NCBI GenBank assembly: GCA_038522735.1
Contig: JBCBJX010000103.1
Span: 1-10,447 of the forward strand
DNA length: 10,447 nt
DNA from: JBCBJX01 sp038522735
GTDB lineage: Bacteria > Pseudomonadota > Alphaproteobacteria > Caulobacterales > Parvularculaceae
Direction: 5' to 3'
Part shown: positions 1-9,521 of the stretch, one piece after another
Numbering within the stretch: the first letter of the stretch is position 1
How the letters are laid out: every line of letters begins with the position of its first letter
Program-made: the position numbers and the translations under genes
Notes under the pieces: model-generated
The model's database searches: none
Told to the model about the DNA's origin: nothing
Seen by the model: only the letters and a program-made list of their open reading frames with translations

Positions 1-1
1 C

Positions 2-271
2 GAAGGCCGCCTCGCCGACCGCTGGCCGACGGAAAAGGAGGATCTCGAACGGCTGTTCGGCCACCTCGAAGGCGAACTCGACCGGGCCGGCTACTTCCAC
101 CCGCCGGAAAAGCGCGAGGTCATGGCCCGCACCCTCCGCGCGTTGCTCACCCGCGCCGACCTGACGGCGCAGGAAACCCAGACCCTGCGCGGCGTCGTGA
201 AGGCCCTCGCGAAGGGTCGCGGCGCGGCGCGGATTTCGCGCGGGGGGGCGGCCCGCGACGCATCCCGCTAG
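2..271 (+). CDS. trmJ: tRNA (cytidine/uridine-2'-O-)-methyltransferase TrmJ, C-terminal fragment (5' end outside window)
   Basis: The frame is open from base 2 to a TAG at 269-271 and encodes 89 residues. The start lies off the left edge. The fragment matches the C-terminal helical extension of TrmH-family group 1 (TrmJ/YfhQ-type) SPOUT methyltransferases. Landmarks are an acidic helix LERLFGHLEGEL, then GYFHPPEKREVMARTLRALL, then a hallmark LTAQETQTLRGVVKAL helix, which parallels the 'LxxxExxILRG' tail of E. coli TrmJ. TrmJ methylates the ribose 2'-O at position 32 in the anticodon loop of some tRNAs, using SAM. The catalytic SPOUT knot itself is not in the window, so the identification rests on the tail only. 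The last 15 residues (Arg/Gly/Ala-rich) are a loose, probably disordered end. Its placement upstream of rpsD agrees with my memory of other alphaproteobacteria, but here a receptor gene lies between them. Confidence 0.8.
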   Translation, partial: EGRLADRWPTEKEDLERLFGHLEGELDRAGYFHPPEKREVMARTLRALLTRADLTAQETQTLRGVVKALAKGRGAARISRGGAARDASR

Positions 272-331
272 ACCGGCGGCCGATGGATCCGAGACACCGC
301 CAGCGGCTTAGCCCTCAATGACGAACCCATG

Positions 332-355
332 ACAAACGCAGATTTGTGTCGTTTG
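332..355. repeat. Short inverted repeat upstream of the receptor gene, possible operator
   Basis: CAAACG at 333-338 is answered by CGTTTG at 350-355. A nested alternative pairs ACAAA (332-336) with TTTGT (343-347). It lies about 180 bases before the receptor start, in the 257-base gap between trmJ and the receptor. It could be a binding site for the receptor's regulator or a small hairpin after trmJ; there is no T-run, so it is not a convincing terminator. I found no convincing -35/-10 pair in this gap. Function is inferred only from position. Confidence 0.25.
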
Positions 356-537
356 GGGCACACCGTTTAGAAGAAACCATCGAATCGCGGGCCGCCAAGC
401 GCAATCTTCTGCGTTTTGCATTGCAGCACGATTGTTAAGCAAGTGTCATGCGCGTGTAAGGGTTTGGAAAGGTTCCGGTAAGGAGCGCGACCCTTGCGCG
501 AAAACGTTGCGATGAGAAAGTCGGAGGCTTGAAAACG

Positions 538-3500
538 ATGGCGACGATTGAATTGAACGGCGTGCGCGCGCTCGCGTGCGCAGCGAGCGTTATGGCGATC
601 GCGACGGCGGCGCCGGTCTTGGCGCAAGACGCCGAGACGGAAGATGACGGCGATCTGATCGTCGTCACAGGCTCGCGGATCGCGACGGACAGTACACTGA
701 CGGCTGCAAGCCCGGTGCTTGCTATCGGCGGCGATGATATCCGCACGTCCGGGCAAATCGACATAACGGCGCTTCTTCGCGAGTCCCCGGCCCTCCAGGG
801 ATCGCTTCCGGGATCGTTTTCGGCTTTCAACGGCGGCCCGCTCGGCACTAGTCGTCTGAATCTTAGAAGTCTCGGTACGGAACGTACGCTCGTTATTGAG
901 GACGGCCGGCGACACGTGGCCGGCCAGGAAGGCACCGCCGCCGTCGACGTGAACACGATTTCCACCGCGCTTCTTGAGCGCGTAGACGTCCTAACCGGCG
1001 GCGCATCGTCGATCTACGGAGCCGACGCTGTTTCCGGCGTCGTCAACTTCATTATGCGCGACGGCGCTTCATTCGACGGTATGGAGGTCCGAGTTCAGAC
1101 CGGCATCACGGACGACGGGGACGCCGAGGAGTGGTTCCTATCGATTGCGAACGGCTTCACCTTCGAAGAAGGTCGAGGCTCCATGGTGTTCGCTTTAGAA
1201 TATCAGGGAACGGAACTTGTCACCGGAGCCGATCGCGATTTCGCCGGTTCGGGGCAAGCGACGCTGATCCCCGACTTCGCGTCTTCGCCGTTTTCGAACG
1301 TTTATGCCGCCAACGTCACGCTGCCGATTTCGAGCGGTTTTGGCGTCATCGCGCTTGATGACAACGGCTTCGGGAACGCCAGCGCGTTTGTCGAAACCGC
1401 GTTCTTCGGCGCCAACGGACCCGGCTGCCGCACGGTCGGCAGCGCCAATATCCCAACCTGCCAGGTCGTCGATAACGGAGTTCTGCGTCCCTACAACCCG
1501 GGAGACATCTTTGTCGACGCCTTCAACGCCGTCGGCGGCGACGCCGTTCCGGTTCTTACCGACGATACAATCATCCTGCCGGAGACTGACCGCATTCTGT
1601 TTCAGACGAATACCGACTACTCCGTCAATGATTTCATGTCGTTTTTCGTCGACACCAAGTATTCGTTCACCCGGACGATTGAGAACAATCAGGTCAACGG
1701 CTTCAATGACGACATTCCAATCGCGCTCGACAACCCGTTCATCCCCGATGCGTTAGCCGCTCAGGTCCAGTCCCTGATCGACGACGGCTTGGATCCCTCG
1801 ATCGGCGTCTCGCGCGACGTACTGGACATTTCGGCGCGTTCGAACCCGATCGCCGAGCGGAAGCTGTTCCGCATCGTCGGGGGCTTTGAGGGCCAGCTGC
1901 CGGTGCTCGGTTTTGATTATGAAGTGTCTTACAATTTTGGACGCACCGACGCCGATATCACGTCGCGTCAGCGAATTGAAGATCGTTACTTCGCAGCGAT
2001 CGACGCCGTGGAGGATCCGACGACCGGAGAGATTGTCTGTCGTTCGGAACTCGACACGACAGATCCTGCGACCTATGCGCCGCCGACCTCGATCTTCCCT
2101 GCCCAGAACGACAACTTCGGCATCTCCACCTTCGTGCCCGGCGACGGACAGTGCGTGCCCATCAATATTCTTGGCCTGAACTCGATCAGCCAGGAAGGCG
2201 CGGACTTCATCTACCGTCCGACCACATCGCAGAACACAATTGAGCAGCGTGTGTTCCTCGCGACGGTCACGGGCGACACGGAAGAGTACTTCTCGCTTCC
2301 GGCGGGTCCTATCGGTTTCGCCGTGGGTTTCGAGAACCGTGAGGAAGAAAGCGCCTTTCAGCCGGACAGCTTCTCTAACGCCGGCTTGACCTTTGGAACA
2401 CTGGAGTCGCGGGGCGGCATCACGCGTCCGTCCTTCGGCGTCTACGAAGTTTCCGAAGGCTTCATTGAATACAACGTTCCGCTCCTCGCTGATCTTCCGG
2501 GCGTCAAGTATCTGGAATTCCGCGGGTCCAATCGCTGGTCGAACTACACCACCACCGGGACGGCCAACGCCTGGTCCTATGGCGGCCGCTATCAGCCGTT
2601 CGAGGGCCTGACGCTTCGCACGACGTTCTCCAGAGCTGTCCGTTCGCCGAATATCGGCGAGCTCTTCGCTCCGCTATTCACCGTCACGCTCGGCGCCGAT
2701 GAAGATCCCTGCAACCCGCAATTTATTGACGCCGGGTCTGAGTTCCGCCGGGATAACTGTGCGATTCTCGTCGGGCCCGCGCTCGGTACTGATCCGGGTG
2801 CGTACAACTCGACGAACTTCCTGTCCGCGTTCGTCCCGGGCGTCAGCGGGGGCAATCCTGATCTCAACGAAGAAGTCGCCGACACGTTTACAATCGGCGG
2901 CGTCTGGCAGCCCAGCGGCTTTCTTGAAGGCCTGACGGTCAACGCCGACTACTACTCAATTGAAATTGAAGGTTTGATCGATACGCTCGACGGGTTCGAT
3001 ATTGCTCAGAACTGTGTCGATCTCCCGACGTTGAACAACCAGTTCTGTACTCAGATCGATCGCGATCCGACTGACGGTTTCATCACGGGCTTCCGATCCG
3101 GCCAGATCAACCTCGCCGCCGTGGAGACAGCGGGCGTCGATTGGCGTGTGATTTACGAGTTCGAAATGCCGACGCTTCCGGTTTTTGGCTTCGATCTTCC
3201 TGGCGACATGCGGTTCGCCGCCAACGGCACCCGTTTCCTGAAGTATGACGAGACACGCGACGTATCGGCTCCCGACGCCGTTACGGACGTTCTGCGTACG
3301 ACTGGATTACCAGAGTGGATCGTTAACTTCAGCTCCGATTGGACCATCGGCGACTTCGTGTTCGGATGGCGCGGTCGTTATGAGAGTTCGCAGCTGACGC
3401 CGGGCATCGAGCCGGAAGATCTCGTCTCTAATCCTAACTTCTCCCGGATAACGGAGACCGGTTCGGCCCTCGTGAGCGACTTCTCGGCCTCTTATTTTGT

Positions 3501-3630
3501 AAGGGACGATCTTGAGATCTACGGCGGTATCAACAACGCTTTTGAAGCGGAGCCGTTTATCGCGCAATTGTCTCGCCCGGCGGGGCCGCGGGGCCGGTTC
3601 CTCTTTGTTGGCGTGAACGTCACGTTCTAA
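538..3630 (+). CDS. TonB-dependent outer-membrane receptor, substrate unknown
   Basis: Encodes 1030 residues from ATG 538. A TTG at 529 would add three residues, but GGAGG at 523-527 is only one base from that TTG and ten bases from the ATG, so I prefer the ATG. Residues 1-29 form a signal peptide (hydrophobic ACAASVMAIATAAPVLA, likely cut before QDAE). A TonB-box-like DLIVVTGSRI follows at about 39-48. The plug domain (about 55-180) carries SRLNLRSLGTERTLVIEDGR, LLERVDVLTGGASSIYGADA and SGVVNFIMRD. The rest should form the 22-strand barrel, and the protein ends in an aromatic residue (FVGVNVTF), the usual signal for outer-membrane assembly. The plug pattern fits the large receptor group of Caulobacter/sphingomonad-like bacteria that imports sugars, peptides or other nutrients. 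No neighbouring hydrolase, transporter or regulator reveals the substrate. The gene stands alone between trmJ and rpsD, has its own terminator, and uses noticeably more A/T at third codon positions than its neighbours. Confidence 0.93.
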   Translation: MATIELNGVRALACAASVMAIATAAPVLAQDAETEDDGDLIVVTGSRIATDSTLTAASPVLAIGGDDIRTSGQIDITALLRESPALQGSLPGSFSAFNGGPLGTSRLNLRSLGTERTLVIEDGRRHVAGQEGTAAVDVNTISTALLERVDVLTGGASSIYGADAVSGVVNFIMRDGASFDGMEVRVQTGITDDGDAEEWFLSIANGFTFEEGRGSMVFALEYQGTELVTGADRDFAGSGQATLIPDFASSPFSNVYAANVTLPISSGFGVIALDDNGFGNASAFVETAFFGANGPGCRTVGSANIPTCQVVDNGVLRPYNPGDIFVDAFNAVGGDAVPVLTDDTIILPETDRILFQTNTDYSVNDFMSFFVDTKYSFTRTIENNQVNGFNDDIPIALDNPFIPDALAAQVQSLIDDGLDPSIGVSRDVLDISARSNPIAERKLFRIVGGFEGQLPVLGFDYEVSYNFGRTDADITSRQRIEDRYFAAIDAVEDPTTGEIVCRSELDTTDPATYAPPTSIFPAQNDNFGISTFVPGDGQCVPINILGLNSISQEGADFIYRPTTSQNTIEQRVFLATVTGDTEEYFSLPAGPIGFAVGFENREEESAFQPDSFSNAGLTFGTLESRGGITRPSFGVYEVSEGFIEYNVPLLADLPGVKYLEFRGSNRWSNYTTTGTANAWSYGGRYQPFEGLTLRTTFSRAVRSPNIGELFAPLFTVTLGADEDPCNPQFIDAGSEFRRDNCAILVGPALGTDPGAYNSTNFLSAFVPGVSGGNPDLNEEVADTFTIGGVWQPSGFLEGLTVNADYYSIEIEGLIDTLDGFDIAQNCVDLPTLNNQFCTQIDRDPTDGFITGFRSGQINLAAVETAGVDWRVIYEFEMPTLPVFGFDLPGDMRFAANGTRFLKYDETRDVSAPDAVTDVLRTTGLPEWIVNFSSDWTIGDFVFGWRGRYESSQLTPGIEPEDLVSNPNFSRITETGSALVSDFSASYFVRDDLEIYGGINNAFEAEPFIAQLSRPAGPRGRFLFVGVNVTF

Positions 3631-3645
3631 GGAACCCGCGCTCGG

Positions 3646-3680
3646 AAAAAACGAGCCCGCGCCTCGGCGCGAGCTTTTTC
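3646..3680 (+). terminator. Rho-independent-like terminator after the TonB receptor
   Basis: Starting 15 bases after the receptor stop there is an A-run, an imperfect GC-rich stem (CGCGCC against GGCGCG around 3658-3670, with a short bulge and one mismatch), GAGC, and then TTTTT at 3675-3679. The A-run can pair with the T-run. It separates the receptor transcript from rpsD. Confidence 0.65.
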
Positions 3681-3709
3681 TTGACCGGGGCGGCGTCGGA
3701 GGATACGAC
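3681..3709 (+). promoter_or_regulatory. Candidate sigma-70-type promoter for rpsD
   Basis: TTGACC (3681-3686) and TACGAC (3704-3709) are separated by 17 bases and lie directly after the receptor terminator. The -35 is strong and the -10 weak (3 of 6). The same TTGACC-N17-TACG arrangement precedes grxD on the other strand, which supports both. It would give an rpsD leader of roughly 110 nt. Confidence 0.4.
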
Positions 3710-3793
3710 GCGCGCTTCTGATGACGGGTTCGCGCGTGAACCGCCGTTGAGATCGCGTCGGCATAGGGCCGGCGCCGGGCCGCGCTGAGGGAA

Positions 3794-3817
3794 GACGCGC
3801 CGCTTCAAGCGGGCGTC
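3794..3817 (+). promoter_or_regulatory. Hairpin immediately upstream of the rpsD start, possible S4 autoregulatory element
   Basis: GACGC (3794-3798) pairs with GCGTC (3813-3817), and CCGC (3800-3803) with GCGG (3809-3812). This leaves one bulged G and a TTCAA loop, nine base pairs in all, ending ten bases before the ATG. No Shine-Dalgarno sequence lies between hairpin and start. S4 is known to repress its own mRNA by binding structured leaders in E. coli and Bacillus. That this hairpin has such a role is inference. Confidence 0.35.
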
Positions 3818-3827
3818 CCATGCAGTC

Positions 3828-4445
3828 ATGTCGAAACGCGTTTCCGCGAAATACAAGCTCGACCGCCGGGTCGGGGAGAACGTCTGGGGCCGTCCGAAAT
3901 CGCCCCTTAACCGCCGGGACTACAAGCCGGGCATGCACGGCCAGGGCCGCAAGGGCAAGATGTCCGACTTCGGCCTGCAGCTGATGGCGAAGCAGAAGCT
4001 GAAGGGCTATTACGGCTCGATCACCGAAAAGCAGTTCCGCCGCATCTTCACCGAGGCCGCCCGCCGCAAAGGGAACACCGCCGAGAACCTGATCGGCCTT
4101 CTCGAAAGCCGCCTCGACGCGGTCGTCTACCGCGCGAAGTTCGTGCCGACGGTCTTCGCCGCCCGGCAGTTCGTGAACCACGGCCATGTTAAGGTGAACG
4201 GCGTGCGCACGAACATTCCGTCCTACCGCCTGAAGGTCGGCGACGTGGTCGAGATCCGCGACCGCTCGAAGAACATGGCGCTCGTGCTCGAAGCCCTGCA
4301 GCTGCCGGAACGGGACATCCCCGACTATATTGAGGTCGACCCGAAGGTGATGACCGCCTCGATGGTGCGCGTCCCGGAATTCGCCGAGGTGCCGTACCCG
4401 TGCACCATGGAGCCGAACCTGGTCGTCGAATACTATTCGTCCTGA
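3828..4445 (+). CDS. rpsD: 30S ribosomal protein S4
   Basis: Encodes 205 residues, the usual length for bacterial S4. S4 is one of the two primary assembly proteins of the small subunit. It binds the five-way junction of the 16S 5' domain and helps guard decoding fidelity with S5. The N-terminus MSKRVSAKYKLDRRVGENVWG followed by KSPLNRRDYKPGMHGQ is typical, as is the KLKGYYGSITEKQFRRIF segment. The S4 RNA-binding fold is at about residues 94-157 (SRLDAVVYRAKFVPTVFAARQ, then VNGVRTNIPSYRLKVGDVVEI). The N-terminal zinc-binding cysteines of some S4 proteins are absent, so this is a zinc-free form. The start is set by the conserved N-terminus; an out-of-frame ATG lies 8 bases upstream and no clear SD is present. 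Here rpsD is monocistronic, outside the large ribosomal-protein operons, with terminators on both sides. Confidence 0.98.
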   Translation: MSKRVSAKYKLDRRVGENVWGRPKSPLNRRDYKPGMHGQGRKGKMSDFGLQLMAKQKLKGYYGSITEKQFRRIFTEAARRKGNTAENLIGLLESRLDAVVYRAKFVPTVFAARQFVNHGHVKVNGVRTNIPSYRLKVGDVVEIRDRSKNMALVLEALQLPERDIPDYIEVDPKVMTASMVRVPEFAEVPYPCTMEPNLVVEYYSS

Positions 4446-4466
4446 CACGGTTGAATATGAACAAAC

Positions 4467-4496
4467 AAAAAAGCCCGGCGCGCGCCGGGCTTTTTT
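4467..4496. terminator. Bidirectional intrinsic terminator shared by rpsD and grxD
   Basis: AAAAAA at 4467-4472, a perfect stem GCCCGGCG / CGCCGGGC (4473-4480 with 4483-4490), and TTTTTT at 4491-4496. It lies 21 bases after the rpsD stop and 19 bases from the grxD stop, so it reads as a classic terminator on both strands of this convergent pair. Confidence 0.93.
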
Positions 4497-4515
4497 GCTT
4501 TCGATCCGCCGAAAT

Positions 4516-4857
4516 TCAGGCGGTCGCCGGCGCTTCCGCCAGGCCTTTCTCTGCGAGGAAGGTTTTCAGTTCGCCCGCCTCGAACATCTCTTTCACGATA
4601 TCGCAGCCGCCGACGAATTCGCCCTTCACGTAAAGCTGCGGGATGGTCGGCCATTCGGAGAATTCTTTGACGCCCTGGCGGATCTCATCGTCCGCCAGCA
4701 CGTTCTCCGAGCCGTACTCGACGCCGAGATAATCGAGGATCTGCACGACCACTGAGGAGAACCCGCACTGGGGAAATTGCGGCGTGCCTTTCATGAACAG
4801 CATCACCGGGTTGGCGTCGATCGTTTCCTGAATGCGGGCGCGAGCGGCGTCGGTCAT
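4516..4857 (-). CDS. grxD: Monothiol CGFS-type glutaredoxin (Grx4/GrxD family)
   Basis: Encodes 113 residues. The ATG at 4855-4857 is chosen because GGAAAGGA sits 6 bases upstream and the protein then begins MTDAARARIQETIDANPV, like the family; a longer frame upstream is unconserved. The thioredoxin fold carries MLFMKGTPQFPQCGFS, with the single active cysteine in CGFS at residues 31-34. The WPTIPQLYVKGEFVGGCDI segment forms the glutathione-binding cis-Pro loop and the GGCD motif. CGFS glutaredoxins bind a glutathione-ligated [2Fe-2S] cluster as homodimers, or as heterodimers with BolA, and deliver clusters or sense iron rather than reduce disulfides. In many alphaproteobacteria grxD directly follows bolA; here a + strand block of about 1.5 kb intervenes, and the BolA domain is fused to PurL. 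Confidence 0.95.
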   Translation of the reverse strand: MTDAARARIQETIDANPVMLFMKGTPQFPQCGFSSVVVQILDYLGVEYGSENVLADDEIRQGVKEFSEWPTIPQLYVKGEFVGGCDIVKEMFEAGELKTFLAEKGLAEAPATA

Positions 4858-4884
4858 CGGGCGTCCTTTCCTGCACGTTCTGCG

Positions 4885-4913
4885 GACGTAAGCGCCGCCG
4901 GGCGGGGGGTCAA
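4885..4913 (-). promoter_or_regulatory. grxD: Candidate promoter for grxD
   Basis: On the minus strand TTGACC (4913-4908) and TACGTC (4890-4885) are 17 bases apart. Transcription would begin near 4878, leaving a leader of about 20 nt that contains the SD. Spacing and layout match the candidate rpsD promoter. Confidence 0.45.
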
Positions 4914-5074
4914 GAACCGCTCCAACAGAGAAGAATCTGATCAATCACGGTTTTGTGGACGTAGAATGGTTCAAAACAGGGCCGAAATCAGCCATATTAA
5001 CTTAAGAAAGATCGTTCTGGTCCGCCGATTGCATCGTTTCGGGTGAAGAACAACGCGCCAGGGAGGCGATGGCT

Positions 5075-5263
5075 ATGTTTATCGGGTCAGTACACCTCAG
5101 CGATCTTAACGGCTTTCTCCGCGCGAAGGAGGAAGCCGAACGGCTGAAGACGGCGCGCGCCACGTTCGCCGCGCCCCGCGCATCCGGCGCGAAAGTCCTG
5201 CGCAGCATCGAGCCGCAGGCCATCTACCGCGAACTGCGCGAGGCCCGCGGGACCGCCGCCTGA
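5075..5263 (+). CDS. Small hypothetical protein (62 residues)
   Basis: I do not recognise this protein. The start ATG at 5075 lies 8 bases after GGGAGG (5061-5066). An ATG at 5069 would add MA but is only two bases from that SD, so the second ATG is preferred. The product begins MFIGSVHLSDLNGFL, then has a charged helix-like stretch (RAKEEAERLKTARATF), a Pro/Ala/Gly hinge, and a second helix-like end (SIEPQAIYRELREARG). It is mostly hydrophilic, with no membrane segment, no signal peptide and no cysteine. It ends 43 bases before the GT87 gene in the same orientation and could share its transcript. A weak AT-rich possible -10 (TATTAA, 4995-5000) lies upstream without a clear -35. Support is the good SD and GC-biased third positions; homologues were not checked. 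Confidence 0.55.
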   Translation: MFIGSVHLSDLNGFLRAKEEAERLKTARATFAAPRASGAKVLRSIEPQAIYRELREARGTAA

Positions 5264-5306
5264 TCCTTCAATCCGATTTTAAGCGGCGGCCGCCAGTCTC
5301 GGACGC

Positions 5307-6575
5307 ATGTCCGGGACCTTGTTGATCGACGCCGCGCCCCGTCCCGCCGTTTCGCCGGCCTTCGTAGAAAGAGCCGCGCTCGCGGCGTTCGTCGCCTATC
5401 TCGGCTCGGTCTTCATCTCATTCCTGATCGAGGGTGATGTCGCCATCGGCGACAGGGGCGTCCTCGGCGGGGACTTTCTCGCTTTTTACGCCGCCTCCCT
5501 CGGCGCCCGCTCGGGCGAGGCCGCCGCCATGTACGATGTCACGGTCTTCGAAGCGGTTCTGCGCGGCGTCGTCGAGCTGCCGGAATACGGGCTATGGTGG
5601 CAGTATCCGCCGCCCGTCTTCGCGCTGGTCGCGCCGCTCTCCTTTCTTCCGTACCCAGCCGCCTACGCCGTCTGGATCGGCGGGACGTTCGCCCTGTTCG
5701 CGGGCGCGCTCCGCCTCGCAGGTCTCAAGCGACGCCTGCTGATCGTCTCCGCGGCCTCGCCGCTCGCGCTCATCACCATCACCCAGGGGCAGATCGCGCT
5801 CCTCACCGGCGCGTTGCTGGTCCTCGCGGCGGGATGCGTCCGCACGCGGCCGGTTCTCGCCGGCGTCTGCGCCGGGCTCCTCATCATCAAGCCGCAGCTC
5901 GCCGTTCTGCTCCCGGTCGCTTACGCCGCCGCCGGTTGCTGGCGGGCTTTCGCCGCGGCCGCAGCGACCGTCGCAGTCGCGCTCGCCGCTTCGACGCTCG
6001 CTTACGGCGTCGATATCTGGCCGCCGTTCTTCGAGGCGGTCGCGCGTCTCAACGCCGACATCTCGGGGCCTCGTTCGGTCGCGCCCCTCGACAACATGGC
6101 GACGCCGATGGCGACCCTGATGAGCTGGGGCGTCCCGGCGGGGCTCGCCCGTCTCGCGCACGGGTCGGCGGCGATCGCCATCGCCGCGTTCGTCGGATGG
6201 GTCTGGCGACGGCGCGGGGCCGACGACCTCGCCGCGGCGACGCTCTGCGCCGGCGCGGTCCTGGTCACGCCCTATGCGTACGCCTACGAACTGGTGCTGC
6301 TTGGTTTCCCGTGCGCCGTGATCGCGGCGCGCGCGGCGGCGTCCGGCTGGCTGCGCGGCGAGCGGGAGGCGCTTGCGCTCGGCTGGATCGCCGCCATGGC
6401 CTACGGGCTCTGGGCGCATGCGGAAGGCTGGCCCGTCGCTTTCGGGATCGCGCTCGCCTGCTTCACCCTCGTCGTCCGACGCGCCGTCGGGCGCCGCCGT
6501 CCTTCGCGACGCCGCCCCGCGGCTCCTCAGGACGAGCCGTCGTTCCGGTTGAAACACGCGCCGAACTCATCCTGA
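5307..6575 (+). CDS. Polytopic membrane glycosyltransferase, GT87/DUF2029 family (GT-C type)
   Basis: Encodes 422 residues with about ten hydrophobic segments (first at about 22-41, last at about 375-391). The family signature is visible. An aspartate in the first large loop, GGDFLAFYAASLG (Asp56), is the expected GT-C catalytic position. It is followed by WWQYPPPVFALVAPLSFLP (98-115) with the family's Tyr-Pro-Pro motif. TQGQIALLTGALL (159-171) and LLIIKPQLAVLLP (191-203) are further GT87 hallmarks. Such enzymes transfer a sugar, classically mannose, from a polyprenyl phosphate to glycans on the periplasmic face; here donor and acceptor are unknown. The start has only a weak GGAC as SD. The last 25 or so residues, from about 398, are Arg/Pro-rich and are encoded by an inverted palindromic repeat that also supplies the stop codon. 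The reading frame therefore appears to have been extended or replaced at its 3' end by the repeat. Neighbours do not point to a glycan pathway. Confidence 0.82.
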   Translation: MSGTLLIDAAPRPAVSPAFVERAALAAFVAYLGSVFISFLIEGDVAIGDRGVLGGDFLAFYAASLGARSGEAAAMYDVTVFEAVLRGVVELPEYGLWWQYPPPVFALVAPLSFLPYPAAYAVWIGGTFALFAGALRLAGLKRRLLIVSAASPLALITITQGQIALLTGALLVLAAGCVRTRPVLAGVCAGLLIIKPQLAVLLPVAYAAAGCWRAFAAAAATVAVALAASTLAYGVDIWPPFFEAVARLNADISGPRSVAPLDNMATPMATLMSWGVPAGLARLAHGSAAIAIAAFVGWVWRRRGADDLAAATLCAGAVLVTPYAYAYELVLLGFPCAVIAARAAASGWLRGEREALALGWIAAMAYGLWAHAEGWPVAFGIALACFTLVVRRAVGRRRPSRRRPAAPQDEPSFRLKHAPNSS

Positions 6576-6610
6576 GGAGCGCGGCGCAGCCCGTGCGTCT
6601 CGAAGGATGG
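6497..6610. repeat. Two inverted copies of an alphaproteobacterial-type palindromic repeat at the end of the GT87 gene
   Basis: Copy 1 spans about 6497-6536 and copy 2 about 6566-6610 in opposite orientation, 29 bases apart. The outer arms CCGTCCTTCGCGACGC (6497-6512) and the complement of 6595-6610 match at 14 of 16 bases. The inner arms GCTCCTCAGGACGAG (6522-6536) and the complement of 6566-6580 match at 14 of 15. The 'CATCCTGAGGAG...TCTCGAAGGATG' core is a repeat I know from many alphaproteobacterial intergenic regions. Each copy can itself fold into a hairpin. Copy 2 fills most of the 55-base gap between the two convergent stops and might end transcription. Confidence 0.75.
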
Positions 6611-6630
6611 CCGCGAGCGCTTTGTCCTGC

Positions 6631-9348
<2,718 letters not shown>

Positions 9349-9371
9349 GGTCGGTCCGATTGTGAGATGAA

Positions 9372-9475
9372 CGTCATCCCGGAAACGGCGCAGCCGTTAT
9401 CCGGGACCCAGTGTGTCAGGGTGCGGAGCTTGCATCCCTGGGTCCCGGCTCTCGCTGCGCTCGGCCGGGATGACG
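9372..9475. repeat. Palindromic intergenic repeat between csaA and purL
   Basis: The ends CGTCATCCCGG (9372-9382) and CCGGGATGACG (9465-9475) are perfect inverted repeats. A second perfect pair, CCGGGACCCA (9401-9410) and TGGGTCCCGG (9439-9448), lies inside, and a small hairpin AACGGC/GCCGTT (9384-9398) sits in the left arm. CCGGC/GCCGG (9445-9449, 9464-9468) can form one in the right arm. The transcript could fold into a branched structure. 'GTCATCCCGG...CCGGGACCCA...CTGGGTCCCGG' elements are common dispersed repeats in alphaproteobacterial genomes. It occupies most of the 173-base csaA-purL gap. Confidence 0.8.
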
Positions 9476-9479
9476 GTAA

Positions 9480-9516
9480 AGGCGTTTGGCGGCAGGGCAC
9501 GGTGTTAACAACGCCT
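9480..9516 (-). terminator. Weak hairpin just after csaA, possible attenuating terminator
   Basis: AGGCGTT (9480-9486) and AACGCCT (9510-9516) are a perfect 7-base inverted repeat with a 23-base loop, beginning six bases after the csaA stop. On the minus strand only three T follow, so it would be a weak terminator or an mRNA-stabilising hairpin. Confidence 0.3.
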
Positions 9517-9521
9517 CGTCA

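Noticed and set aside
3627..4448. Long minus-strand open frame (273 codons) opposite rpsD
   Set aside because: It lies antisense to a certain rpsD, its product is His/Arg/Val-rich low-complexity sequence typical of GC-rich shadow frames, and it has no recognisable domain.
4858..4944. N-terminal extension of GrxD by 29 residues
   Set aside because: The extension is not glutaredoxin-like, lies over the candidate promoter, and a good ribosome site precedes the ATG at 4857.
5592..6557. Minus-strand open frame of 321 codons opposite the GT87 gene, and a + frame at 5594-6634
   Set aside because: Both are Arg/Pro/Gly/Asp-rich shadows of the GT87 gene, which has clear membrane segments and family motifs.
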